NCBI RefSeq assembly: GCF_026262505.1
Contig: NC_067203.1
Coordinates: 22,363,411 to 22,427,410, forward strand
Source of the DNA: Trichomonas vaginalis G3
Lineage: Eukaryota > Parabasalia > Trichomonadida > Trichomonadidae
DNA: 64,000 nucleotides
Reading direction: 5' to 3'
Each line of letters starts with the position of its first letter. Within the stretch, counting starts at the first letter, position 1. Position numbers and translations under genes: made by a program. The notes under the pieces were generated by a model, which was not told the DNA's origin, did not search any database, and worked only from the letters and a program-made list of their open reading frames with translations. Below are positions 28,792 through 38,856 of this stretch, one piece after another.

Positions 28792-29153
28792 CTAATGTCC
28801 GCCTAGTCTTTTGCGTTTCCTGTTGAGTTCCATAGCATTCTTTAACTGGAGCTCATACATTCTGTTTCTCCTCTGGTAGAAAACATATTCTGGGTCAACT
28901 CCTGTGTTCGCGTCATCTGCATAAAGTTGTTTATATCCCACTTCGGGGTTTGTATAAAACTCTTCTCATCTCATATTTGCATACCATGGTGGCAAACCTA
29001 ACGCAGCGTCATTTGACATGGCAGTTTGCATTTGTACATCTGTTGGCACTTGACATAGTTTGCCATTGCAGTTTGTATTCTAACTTCATTTGGAATATTC
29101 TCTGGGTTTGGTTGTCCAGGTTGCTGTGCATTCGCTAAGTTCTGTGCGTCCAT
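28792..29153 (-). pseudogene. Small Polinton protein, broken (fossil part)
   Basis: Begins MDAQNLANAQQPGQPNPENI behind TTTTTATCTAATATTAA and ends in a basic helix (LQLKNAMELNRKRKRLGGH). About two breaks. Unknown family. Confidence 0.45.
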
Positions 29154-29276
29154 TTAATATTAGATAAAAATATCTCTTACGAGTACATATACTGGACATT
29201 TGCAGGCATTGGTTCATCTTCATATTCTCTATATCTTTCTGCCACGTCAAATAATAAATGACACAATGGAAAAAAC

Positions 29277-30100
29277 CTAAAAGTAGTAGTTATTTAAACC
29301 ACATTTACTTACTAGTAAAATTTCTTTATTGTGACACTTTCTCCAGTTTATAGGACCTCTCTCATATTCTATCTTGTCATATATAAACTCATAGTCATGT
29401 ATGTCCTCTAACCATTTCATGACACTTTCCAAACCACTTTTATCGGATGTAAAGTAAAAGCATGGATGGTTATGTAAAACGTCTAAAGTTTCTAAAGAGT
29501 CTCTCAAAGTCCAGTCTACTTGGTATTGAAAATCCCATGTGTTAAAGAACGGCGGGTCCACTATAAAGAAAATATTTTCCTTGTCTTTATATTTTTCATA
29601 CAACTCTGTCCAATGACATCTCACAAACTCTATACCCTCAATATATTTTTCTATGTCTCTTTGAAATTTGTATAGTTAAGATATAAAACTTTTGACATAA
29701 GTGTTTCAATGTCATGAACTCTTATAGCACCACTATATATAGTCTAGCAGATATACTATCCCAGTATATATTCTGCTTTTTTCAAAACCTCTCTCACAAT
29801 ATTTTTGTTATCTAATGGTATACGTTCCATCTTACCTATAGGTATCTTTTCTTTTAACTCTTTCAATATATTGTTTGTGTCTGGTATATGTTTGAGACGG
29901 TCCATATAGTTGTCGAAGTCATTGCATATAATCTTTGAGTCTGGGAATATTGTATGGCACAAATGGGATATATAGAAACTTCCACCGAACAAATCTACAA
30001 ATGTTAGACCATTCGGTAGTTTCTTAAGTTCTCTCAATAGAATATCTTTACATCTACTCTTATTTCCAAAGAACGGTAACGGTGGTTTTGTAAAATTCAT
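29277..30100 (-). pseudogene. Polinton D12-class DNA adenine methyltransferase (fossil part)
   Basis: Would transfer a methyl group from S-adenosylmethionine to the N6 of adenine in DNA. The N-terminal PPLPFFGNKSR is the D12/Dam SAM-binding motif, FVDLFGGSFYISHLC the second SAM loop, ICNDFDNYM the acidic ligand and FFIVDPPFFNTW the catalytic DPPF motif. About two breaks; a short coding-like tail lies at 29178-29276. Adenine methylation is known in Trichomonas and has been linked to Maverick-borne methyltransferases. It may mark or protect element DNA. Confidence 0.8.
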
Positions 30101-30480
30101 TTATATATAATAATAAAAATGTTTTTTCCTGAAAAGTGACAGAAAAGTGACAAAACATGAAAACATATATAATTTGTGAAAAGCGACACATTATATAATG
30201 TTTTCGACCCAGAAGAAGGCTTCTCAAAGTATACTTCCTTGGAACGCCTGTAACTTTTCCTGTAGCGACGATAGACCCTTACTTGTCCGGACAAAGTTAT
30301 ACTAAACATCTTCAGGGCTAGAAGGGGCGCAGCCCCTGGAAGCCCCTCATACCTGACCTAATTCTAAGTAGATTTTGTAAAAAATCAAGAAAGAAAAAAT
30401 TTAACGTGCTTTATTTTTTTATAATAATACATATTATTATATAATTAACATATTCATAATGTTTTACCCTTTCAAAAATA
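30101..30480. other. Noncoding right part with ATTATATAAT blocks and a GC hairpin
   Basis: Upstream of the methyltransferase. Contains AGTGACAGAAAAGTGACA and ACATTATATAATGT, which recall the 86-bp repeats at 17851-18108, and the hairpin AGGGGC-GCA-GCCCCT at 30323-30337. No gene. Confidence 0.5.
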
Positions 30481-30517
30481 TAATCCTCCTCCTCTCAAAT
30501 AAACGTACATACGGGTG
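30481..30517 (-). repeat. Stray copy of a BspA-like gene 3' end
   Basis: AATCCTCCTCCTCTCAAATA followed by AACGTACATACGGGTG is nearly the same as 32789-32825, which includes the last codons and the stop of the BspA-like gene. A small host-derived piece inside the Polinton limits. Confidence 0.55.
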
Positions 30518-30539
30518 GCCTCTTTTTTCAAAAAATTAA

Positions 30540-31360
30540 AATTTGAAATTTTGGGCTCAAATATTAGAGATTTTTTTAACCTTCAACGATATATGTTGTC
30601 TATATCAGATATGGCAGTCCCAACGGGAACCGCGGTAATTTACCGAGGTTTCCGCACACCGGTTCCTTTTTTTAGGAATTTTTTAGATTAAAAAATATGC
30701 TTTGTAAATCATTTTTTGTAAATCGGCAAAAATTTGGAAATATTCTGACGACAATAAATCTGGGAATAGTATTTGAAATACGAGAACAACCTATTTAAAA
30801 GTGTTTCGCTCGATTTTGTATAATTTCAAATTTTCGCATATAGCTTTCCGTGAATTACCGTGATTTTACCGCCACATCAATAGTTTACGACACTTTTCCC
30901 GTAAATTGAGTAGTTTACTGCACTTTTTCCGTAAAATTGAGTTACGGGAATCCGTAAGATTACCGTACCTCACTTCTAGTTGAAAATAGCATTAGTATAT
31001 AATAAATAGATATATTATTCATATTTTTGATTTTGAATTATGGAAAAAGTGAGTTCAGAACTTCCAATTATTATTTGATTAATTATGTTAAAAATACTAT
31101 AAGGAATTAAAATACATAATGTTGAAATTTGAATTACGGGAAAAGTGAGGGTGAAAGTGAAGTGAAAAAGTAAGATATTTTTTGTTGAAATAATCATAGT
31201 TGTACAATTTTGAAACTATATGTAAAGCTATAAATTGAATAAATTCAAAAACAAAAATTGTTTATTCTTATTAATAAATTTATATTAATCAATATTTGAA
31301 CAACCCGTAATTAAAATTGAATTCCTCTTAAAATTTAATCCATACGTTAATTTTTAATTT
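30540..31360. other. AT-rich DNA without genes
   Basis: No ORF of note. Holds repeated words such as CCGTAAATTGAGTAGTTTAC and GTAAAATTGAGTTACGGGAA. Nothing else seen. Confidence 0.5.
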
Positions 31361-31378
31361 GCTCGGCGAATGCCGAGC
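31361..31378. other. GC-rich hairpin
   Basis: GCTCGGC-GAAT-GCCGAGC, a perfect 7-bp stem in very AT-rich DNA; similar in kind to the hairpins at 1355, 6103, 30323 and 32446. Confidence 0.5.
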
Positions 31379-31568
31379 TTCCCTACTTCTCTTGTCATTC
31401 CTTCAAAAACTCTAATCTCATCGCACTTACAAACATCATGATTTGATGTATTGTCGAGAAATCTTAGACTTGTTTGTCATTTGATGATAGCATTTGAAAG
31501 TCATCTCGAAAATCGATTAACAAGACAATTTCCCAAACATCTACATACAAGTAGATGATGGTAAACCC

Positions 31569-31989
31569 ATTAGAGTTGTTTTGCTATGATTCCTCTAATC
31601 TTATGATGAGAAAAATCATATCAAAACAGCTCTAATCGAACATTCTACACAGCTTAGCATCCAGCTAGTTCCAAGTAATGCGATTACAACATCAACGGCC
31701 AAAGCCTTTCAGAGTCCTTTAATCATTTCTTCTCATCTCAATGTGAAGTGGCCCCAAACGAACTACAAGCTGACGTTACAACGCATTACAACTCGGTTAA
31801 TACGAGCATATACATTAGAGCTGCTTTGTTATGATCTCCCTCATCAATTGATGAGAGATCTCATTATGAAGCAGCTCCAATCGAACTAAAAACCTACATA
31901 CAAATGAGTGAAAACAAATTCATTAGAGTTGTTTTGCTTTGATTTCTCTCATCAGAAGATGAGAGATACCAGAACAAAACAACTCTAAT
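31569..31989. repeat. Three diverged 67-68-bp hairpin units
   Basis: Units at 31569-31635, 31814-31881 and 31922-31989 each run from ATTAGAGYTG to CARCTCYAAT and fold on themselves. Flanks of the first and third units also match (TTCTACACA, AAGTAATGCG), so a longer piece was duplicated. No protein is evident. Confidence 0.65.
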
Positions 31990-32412
31990 CAAACTTTCTA
32001 CACAACTCAGCACAGTATCAATGCAAAGTAATGCGTCTGTATCGTTAACAAGCAAAGTTGTTTCGGGTCCTTCCATTTTGGAAGAATTCGGAACAACTTT
32101 GCGAATTGATAGTGTAAACCCATATACATGAAAGCGTGCATGCATAAAGACAGGTATTGTCAGCAATGACTACCTGCCCAGCTATGAGTGATCAGAGAAT
32201 TACCATCTCAGGCTTTTTGAGAACGTTTCAGCCAGGACCCTCGTATGTTGCCTGTGAGAAAGGCATCCTTTATCTGAAATAGATGCTTTTCCAACAATCA
32301 AATTCGAAGATCTTCGACGTTGTTGTAAAAAGAGAAGGAGAAGGAAAGAAGAGGAAGGAGAGGAAGAAGGAAAGGAAAAGAAGAAGAAAAAAAAAGAAAA
32401 AAAAAGAAGGAC

Positions 32413-32527
32413 ATATTAAATATAATGCGCACTTAATAGTGCCGAGGCGGCGGAGCCGCCGAGGCGCGATTTTTTTGACCCTATATTACCGCACGGCAAT
32501 GTTTTTCTCGATTTTGTACAGCCCTAA
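32413..32527 (-). repeat. Right terminal inverted repeat of the Polinton unit
   Basis: Inverted copy of 1288-1402 with about 99% identity, carrying GGCGGC-GGA-GCCGCC at 32446-32460. Inside it lies a purine-rich tract at 32325-32410. The BspA-like host gene begins its 3' end 274 bases beyond. Confidence 0.85.
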
Positions 32528-32800
32528 TATCAGACCTCCTTTCTTTTTGATACTTAACATTGTTCCTAAATCTTAGCCGTTAAGGCTGTTCTGAAAATAT
32601 TTTTTTTCGAAAAAATTCGAAAAAAATTCTTAAAATTCAAAAATCCCTTAATTCCTGAGGATTTTGGAAAAAAGTTTTTACATGAACATGTGTATATTAT
32701 ATGAAGTATATTGATAAGGTAAAAATCAAATTTTATTGCATATTCATCGAGAAAATAAACTAACGAATCCCTCAAAATTGAGAGGGTAATCCTCCTCCTC

Positions 32801-34333
32801 TTAAATAAACGTACATACGGGTGCGCCCTTAATAAATGATTCAGGAACTTTATAATCATTGATATTTCCTATTGTAACACTAGATAATGATCCAATTTTA
32901 GTTAGTGATGGTAATGATGGTGATTCGCGAAGTTTTAGATTTGAATTTGATTTCGGAAAATCAAATTTGATTGATTTGATAACGCTACTGAAACGAGATT
33001 TAAGTATAGAAAATCCTGTATTTTCGAAAACTAATTCTGAAATTGGAGATAAGAGAAAGGCACTTTGGCCGTTAAATGTTACATCTTTTGGAGTTTTGAT
33101 TATGAGACTTCTGAGTTTTTTGCAATCATAAAATACTCCCATTCCCATTGTGGTAACAGTTGATGGAATTGTAAAACTTGTAAGATTCGAGCATTCCCAA
33201 AATGCATATTGTTCAATTTCAGTAACTCCTTCTGGAATCTCAACATCAACAAGGCTATAGCATTTAAAAAATGCATTCTTGCCAATAAATGTAACTGTTG
33301 ATGGGATTTTTACATTTGTAAGATTGTTGCATTGAAGAAATAATCCTTCTTCAATACTTGTAATACTTGAAGGTATTTCAATGTTTGTGATACCATAAAT
33401 GTATGAAAATGCAAAACTTCCTATTGATGTAACAGTTGATGGTATTGTTAGACTTGTAAGTTTGTAACAGTGTGAAAATGCAGTTTTTCCAATTGTTGTG
33501 ACCTTTGATGGTATTTCAAGATGTGTAATACCAGAACATTCATAAAATGACGAATCCCCAATCACTGTAACGGTTGATGGAATAACTATACTAGTAAGAC
33601 TGATGCAGCCATAAAATGTGTGTGCTTCAATTATTGTTGTACCTGGTGATATTGTTATACTTTTAAGACTTTCACAATATTGAAAAGCATAACTTTTATA
33701 TGATGTGACACTTGATGGAATTGTTATTATCGTAAGATTTTTACATCCTTCGAAAAGAGATTTTTCAATTGTTGTAATTCCTGATGGGATTTCAATACTT
33801 GTAAGACCTTTACAATATGAAAATGCTGCTTCTTTGATTGTTTTGACACTTGATGGTATTACAATGCTTGTAAGACCATTGCATCCCCAAAAAGCTTGAA
33901 ATTCGATTATTTTAACAGTTGATGGAATAGTCACACTTTTAAGACCTTCGCAACTACTTAGTAAGCCATTTGGAATTGATGTGTAACCTTCTGGAATTGT
34001 TACACTTGTTAGACCTGTACATTGATAGAATATACGTATTCCATATGTTATTTGATTTGATGGAAGAACAATATTTGTAAGAGAGGAACATGATTCAAAT
34101 GCATTATCTCCGATTGTATTGAGACTTGATGGAAAGTTTACACTTTTGAGGTTTGTGCATCCTTGGAATGAAAAATTTCCGATTTTTACAATAGTTTCAG
34201 GAAGTGAAACTTCTTCTAGTTGAGTGCATTCTTTAAATTCATAATCGCTGATTTCTGTAGCACTTTGTTCAATTGTATATGTGGAAGATGAAGGACATTG
34301 GCATCGAGAGATTGAAGCTAAACAAAATAACAT
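32801..34333 (-). CDS. BspA-like leucine-rich repeat surface protein
   Basis: 510 aa, intact. A short hydrophobic N-terminus (MLFCLASISRCQC) that may act as a secretion signal leads to about 17 TpLRR units of 23 residues, of the form LTSIVIPSSVKTIKEAAFSYC, covering residues 30-430. The C-terminal 80 residues leave the repeat and end in VPESFIKGAPVCTFI. Such proteins are a very large trichomonad family, held to be on the cell surface and to take part in host contact. No C-terminal transmembrane helix is seen, so this one may be secreted. A stray copy of its 3' end occurs at 30481-30517. Confidence 0.9.
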   Translation of the reverse strand: MLFCLASISRCQCPSSSTYTIEQSATEISDYEFKECTQLEEVSLPETIVKIGNFSFQGCTNLKSVNFPSSLNTIGDNAFESCSSLTNIVLPSNQITYGIRIFYQCTGLTSVTIPEGYTSIPNGLLSSCEGLKSVTIPSTVKIIEFQAFWGCNGLTSIVIPSSVKTIKEAAFSYCKGLTSIEIPSGITTIEKSLFEGCKNLTIITIPSSVTSYKSYAFQYCESLKSITISPGTTIIEAHTFYGCISLTSIVIPSTVTVIGDSSFYECSGITHLEIPSKVTTIGKTAFSHCYKLTSLTIPSTVTSIGSFAFSYIYGITNIEIPSSITSIEEGLFLQCNNLTNVKIPSTVTFIGKNAFFKCYSLVDVEIPEGVTEIEQYAFWECSNLTSFTIPSTVTTMGMGVFYDCKKLRSLIIKTPKDVTFNGQSAFLLSPISELVFENTGFSILKSRFSSVIKSIKFDFPKSNSNLKLRESPSLPSLTKIGSLSSVTIGNINDYKVPESFIKGAPVCTFI

Positions 34334-35913
34334 TGAAGAATTTGAAAAACAATTGTATTCAATATTTGAATCAAATGAAGAATAATTTTTATCGTTGTTT
34401 TATGAAACCCTTTATTTGTACAAATAATTTGAAAAACTGTTCGTGATTTTGATGAACAGATAAATAATCGTTTGCCAATTATATTTTTCATGAACGTTAA
34501 AAGTTCTAAAAATTTGAATGTTTCAATAAATAGCTCTACTCATAATTTGACACATGAATTTCATATTATGAGCCAAAATGAAAACCGTTTCATAAATAAC
34601 CGTAAAAATTTTTGTGTAATTTACAATTTTTAAATCATTCCAACTGAAATCCCCGGCAAAATTTGTTATCATTTAATAACCATAATGGATGATGAAAAAA
34701 AGCCGTTAGAGAAAAAAAATTTTTGAGTCGATAAATTTCAGATTACCCTATATTTCCAACTCTTGGAAAATTTTCATGACCCCCTACCCAGGGTCCTAAA
34801 ATGGGTATTTTCCTCACACAGACACCGTGGTTTTTTGAGCCGGGAAATAAATAGCGCAGACAGTTTCTACATATAGAGACATGCTTATACTTAGAGTTTG
34901 ACGGGAATCTAAAGTGATTTTTTTCTGCATCGCGAAATCTAATGCAATCTCAAAATCATGAAGAAACTGCGAATCGGAGCGCAATTTTTTAATATGTTAA
35001 TATATAAAGGTACCCCTACTACTGCAAATGCTTCAAATGAAAATCTAAGAAATCAGATTAATTTGATCACATTAGTATAGTATTGGTCAAACCAAAAACT
35101 CATATGTTGATATATAGCCTATGGATATTCATATTATCTACTTTTCATTGAATTACATAAGATTTAATAATCTCATAAATATTCTTTTTAATTTTCCGAA
35201 TTCCGTGTGCATTTAGATTGCCCATACCTGTATATAATAATTCTAGAATGGTTTGGTTAGATATTAAGTTTTTTAGATTAATATTTTAACATTTTGATAA
35301 AACAAGCATTTGTTCCATTTTAGAATCGCCATTGAACTCTGGTTTGACTAACATGATGTTGTATGATCAAATAAATTCTAACTTCATGAGATAAATTTTG
35401 AAATTAGAAAATGCGATATCTGACTCAAATATTTATATGAACACATTTAACATTCAATGATAAACTAAAGTACTATACAGCAGATTCGATTTGGCTTATA
35501 TTTTATATAATCAACTAATAATCCTATAAAATTGTGCTATTCACGTTGCTCAAAGATGTATTGAACATTCACTACTTGTGTATTGATAAAATTAGATATA
35601 GATTCTAATGTAAATCGATATTTTGAAAATTCATATATATTTTGTCTTGGTTTGGCATTTGATCGTGTTGAAACCGGAATTGCAATATATATCATCTAAA
35701 TATATAACTATCAAAATATGAGCTATAGATTTTTAAATTATTCTCCTGAATATGAGTGACTAACATAATTATATTGAATTGAGTAGTAAGAATCTTAAAT
35801 ATTAGAATCTGACGATAATTTATTATAACTGTATAAAGGAACAAGACTATAAATGATGATGAAAATAAAGATTAAATTTAAATCTGAAAATTTGAAAACA
35901 TTAAGTGTATTGT
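34334..35913. other. Long intergenic region, no gene seen
   Basis: AT-rich, stops in all frames. A modest hairpin surrounds ACCCAGGGT near 34791. I see no RNA gene or repeat that I can support. Confidence 0.55.
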
Positions 35914-36030
35914 GCACTCTTGTCGGTTACAGTGTCTCATTCCGGGAGACATTGTCACTGCATGTCTCCCAGAATGATATCAAGTTCCCCATTCATAACT
36001 TGAATGCGAAACTTTGACCGACAAGAGTGT
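35914..36030. repeat. Nested inverted repeats around CACTCTTGTCGGT
   Basis: CACTCTTGTCGGT (35915) is answered by ACCGACAAGAGTG (36017), and inside lies TCATTCCGGGAGACAT with ATGTCTCCCAGAATGA (about 35937-35977). The first word is repeated again at 36037. The CTCCCAG word links it to the array that follows. Confidence 0.6.
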
Positions 36031-36149
36031 ATTGTGCACTCTTGTCGGTTGAAAGTTCTGCAATCAGAAGAAGATTGTTGAACAATCCGCCATTCCAGGA
36101 GGCATGAGCTTGTTATCTCTCCTGAAATGGCACATATTTGATAATTCAT

Positions 36150-36475
36150 GGAGCAGAACTTTGCACGCAATCAGACAAAAGATTGCGACAGAGTAACTGG
36201 GAAGACAGCAACTTGAAGCGATAAGCTGCTTGGGTGCTGTCTCCCAGATGCATCTGTCGGGCAAAGTCTCAAAGGAGCAGAACTTTGCACGCAATCAGAC
36301 AAAAGATTGCGACAGAGTAACTGGGAAGACAGCAACTTGAAGCGATAAGCTGCTTGGGTGCTGTCTCCCAGATGCATCTGTCGGGCAAAGTCTCAAAGGA
36401 GCAGAACTTTGCACGCAATCAGACAAAAGATTGCGACAGAGTAACTGGGAAGACAGCAACTTGAAGCGAAGTTTT
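36150..36475. repeat. 124-bp tandem repeat, 2.6 copies
   Basis: Units start at 36150, 36274 and 36398 with GGAGCAGAACTTTGCACG. Each complete unit contains the stem CTGGGAAGACAGCA...TGCTGTCTCCCAG. Copies are almost identical. Short open frames across it are by-products. Confidence 0.8.
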
Positions 36476-36529
36476 GTTTTCGAGTCTTTGGTTAAGAAAT
36501 CTTAACAAAAAAACAAAGAAAAAAATCAG

Positions 36530-36715
36530 ATAAAGTTGTCAATAACTTCATCAGTTAATGCTCACCTATGGGAGGTGTTTTGCGGGAGCTGGGGGTATCT
36601 TGGTGAGTACTCAGGAGGCCAAGAAGGGCACCCCAACCGACATTATCCTGATGAATTCAGTTGTCAACCATTCTGAAAACCGCCGAAACCGTCGTGTGTA
36701 GAGAAATTGTTTAAA
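36530..36715 (+). ncRNA. Possible structured RNA, unidentified
   Basis: A GC-richer island between two repeat arrays. ACTTCATCAG (about 36547) can pair with CTGATGAAT (36648), and GGGGTATCTTGG with CCAAGAAGGGCACCCC inside. I compared it by eye with SRP, RNase P, hammerhead and tRNA and found no match. Strand is a guess. Confidence 0.25.
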
Positions 36716-36831
36716 TTTATTTTTTTCAGATTTAAATAAAAATAAGAAATGTTTACTATTATGGATTTGGAAATTTTTTTAAATTAAGAGTAGGAGATGA
36801 GACAAATTTAAATTTTTAAGAAATATTTGGA

Positions 36832-37850
36832 AGGGCGTAAGATACGCCAACTTAAATATATTATCAAATGAGAGAAAATCACTCAACAAAAAAACAATTC
36901 TTTCAAAAAGTTTGACATTGATCTTTCTAATACATATTTTTGGAATGGCGTAAGATACGCCAACTTAAATATATTATCAAATGAGAGAAAATCACTCAAC
37001 AAAAAAACAATTCTTTCAAAAAGTTTACATTGATCTTTCTAATACATATTTTTGGAAGGGCGTAAGATACGCCAACTTAAATATATTATCAAATGAGAGA
37101 AAATCACTCAACAAAAAAACAATTCTTTCAAAAAGTTTGACATTGATCTTTCTAATACATATTTTTGGAAGGCGTAAGATACGCCAACTTAAATATATTA
37201 TCAAATGAGAGAAAATCACTCAACAAAAAAACAATTCTTTCAAAAAGTTTGAATTGATCTTTCTAATACATATTTTTGGAAGGGCGTAAGATACGCCAAC
37301 TTAAATATATTATCAAATGAGAGAAAATCACTCAACAAAAAAACAATTCTTTCAAAAAGTTTGACATTGATCTTTCTAATACATATTTTTGGAAGGGCGT
37401 AAGATACGCCAACTTAAATATATTATCAAATGAGAGAAAATCACTCAACAAAAAAACAATTCTTTCAAAAAGTTTGACATTGATCTTTCTAATACATATT
37501 TTTGGAAGGGCGTAAGATACGCCAACTTAAATATATTATCAAATGAGAGAAAATCACTCAACAAAAAAACAATTCTTTCAAAAAGTTTACATTGATCTTT
37601 CTAATACATATTTTTGGAAGGCGTAAGATACGCCAACTTAAATATATTATCAAATGAGAGAAAATCACTCAACAAAAAAACAATTCTTTCAAAAAGTTTG
37701 AATTGATCTTTCTAATACATATTTTTGGAAGGGCGTAAGATACGCCAACTTAAATATATTATCAAATGAGAAAATCACTCAACAAAAAAACAATTCTTTC
37801 AAAAAGTTTAAAATTGATCTTTCTAATACATATCCTTGGAAGGAGTTTAC
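36832..37850. repeat. 111-114-bp tandem array, nine copies, each with a GGCGTA hairpin
   Basis: Each unit starts with GGCGTAAGATACGCC, a perfect 6-bp stem, then AACTTAAATATATTATCAAA and a constant AT-rich body. Starts include 36834, 36948, 37059 and 37171. Units differ mainly in GTTTGACATTG versus GTTTACATTG. Not coding. Confidence 0.85.
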
Positions 37851-38856
37851 ATTCTCAAAATAAAAACCAGTTCAAAATCTTATTATTCCTTGAATAAAAA
37901 TCATTTAATTTCAAATCCATTCCAAATCCTTAAATCTGTATTAAAATCATTTTGCCAACAACCAATACAATACAAATTACATTTCCATATATCTTCTTGT
38001 CCATTTTAATTTTTTATCTCATTTTATTTAATTTTATTTAAAGCATATAGACATCGAGATCCTTTACACATAGTTATATAAAAGTCAAATACATAATAAA
38101 TTCTTAATTCTAGAGATATCTCAAAATCTCATTTTTTTTTAAAATACCTTTCATTTTTCACAGTACGATCACAACAAACAAGCCATTTACTAATTAACAC
38201 ATATAAGAAAAATATCAAATTACAAAACAACTTTCAATATCATTCGCATCGAATTCTATTTTTTCATAATTATCAACTACATGTTATTATATAATATATG
38301 TCGGCGCATATTCCACTCTATACAAGTGTCAGACACACTCACACAAAGCTGTGAGATTCATACCTCTATCAGTAGGACTTCTCAAATCAAGAACACATAT
38401 GTTTCACTATCGCACATCTGTGTAGGATCTAATTAACCCTTTGGACTGGTACTTCAAAATTTGATAATTTGATAATTTCATGTGATATTATCATTTGCCT
38501 TTAAAACAACTGTGCGTTAAACTAGACACGTTTCTCTATCATAATGCAAAATACCAAAGTTTGGGAGATTCCCAAAGTGTCTGAAACTGATCATAAGGGT
38601 GAAAAACCGTTTTCCAGAAGTTGGGAACGTAGGGTATAACACCTTTTATTTTTTTATCTAAATTCCATCAAGTTAACGGTTCCTTTTTTATTATTCACAA
38701 GTGTTGTGGTTTGGAAGTGTTAATTTAAATATCAAATTATATTTTGCCGAAATTCCTGCTTTTTATTTTATTTTTTGTCGCCCATTTGGACCACAGGAAA
38801 ATTAGGGCCATGGATAACGAAAAATAATAAATTATACTGAATAAAGATAACTCAAA
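37851..38856. other. Intergenic, weak small hairpins only
   Basis: AT-rich. Around 38300-38350 are AGTGTCAGACACT and CTCACACAAAGCTGTGAG, two short stems. No gene supported. Confidence 0.4.

Larger units (their letters stand above)
1288..32527. mobile_element. Polinton/Maverick DNA bounded by matching TIRs (fossil, composite or giant)
   Basis: A 31.2-kb stretch whose outer 115 bp are inverted copies about 99% identical. Between them lie nearly all classic Polinton parts: protein-primed family B polymerase, rve integrase, A32/FtsK-like packaging ATPase, double-jelly-roll major capsid protein and a penton-like minor capsid protein, plus an SF3 helicase, a fibre and an adenine methyltransferase. 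No adenovirus-type protease was recognised. Capsid and polymerase genes occur twice as diverged families, and a 100-N gap lies inside, so this may be one oversized element, one element inside another, or two related elements joined by scaffolding. No target-site duplication of 5-6 bp was found at the outer ends. It is broken, with roughly 15-20 breaks spread over about ten genes, while several genes look whole. The near-identical ends argue for a young age. Confidence 0.8.

Noticed and set aside
31894-32166. 90-codon minus-strand frame over the hairpin units
   Set aside because: The hairpin repeats explain the frame; no conserved domain.
1282-32533. Target-site duplication of the Polinton unit
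   Set aside because: Neither TTAGTT/AATATC nor neighbouring registers match.
32283-32576. 97-codon frame across the right TIR
   Set aside because: Made of a purine-rich tract and the TIR itself.
36648-36690. Hammerhead ribozyme (CTGATGA and GAAA words)
   Set aside because: No stem II between the two words and no stem III partner.
36530-36715. SRP or RNase P RNA
   Set aside because: No conserved helix 8 or CR-I/CR-V words found by eye.
38290-38460. Small nuclear RNA near two short stems
   Set aside because: No Sm site or known snRNA words; stems are short.
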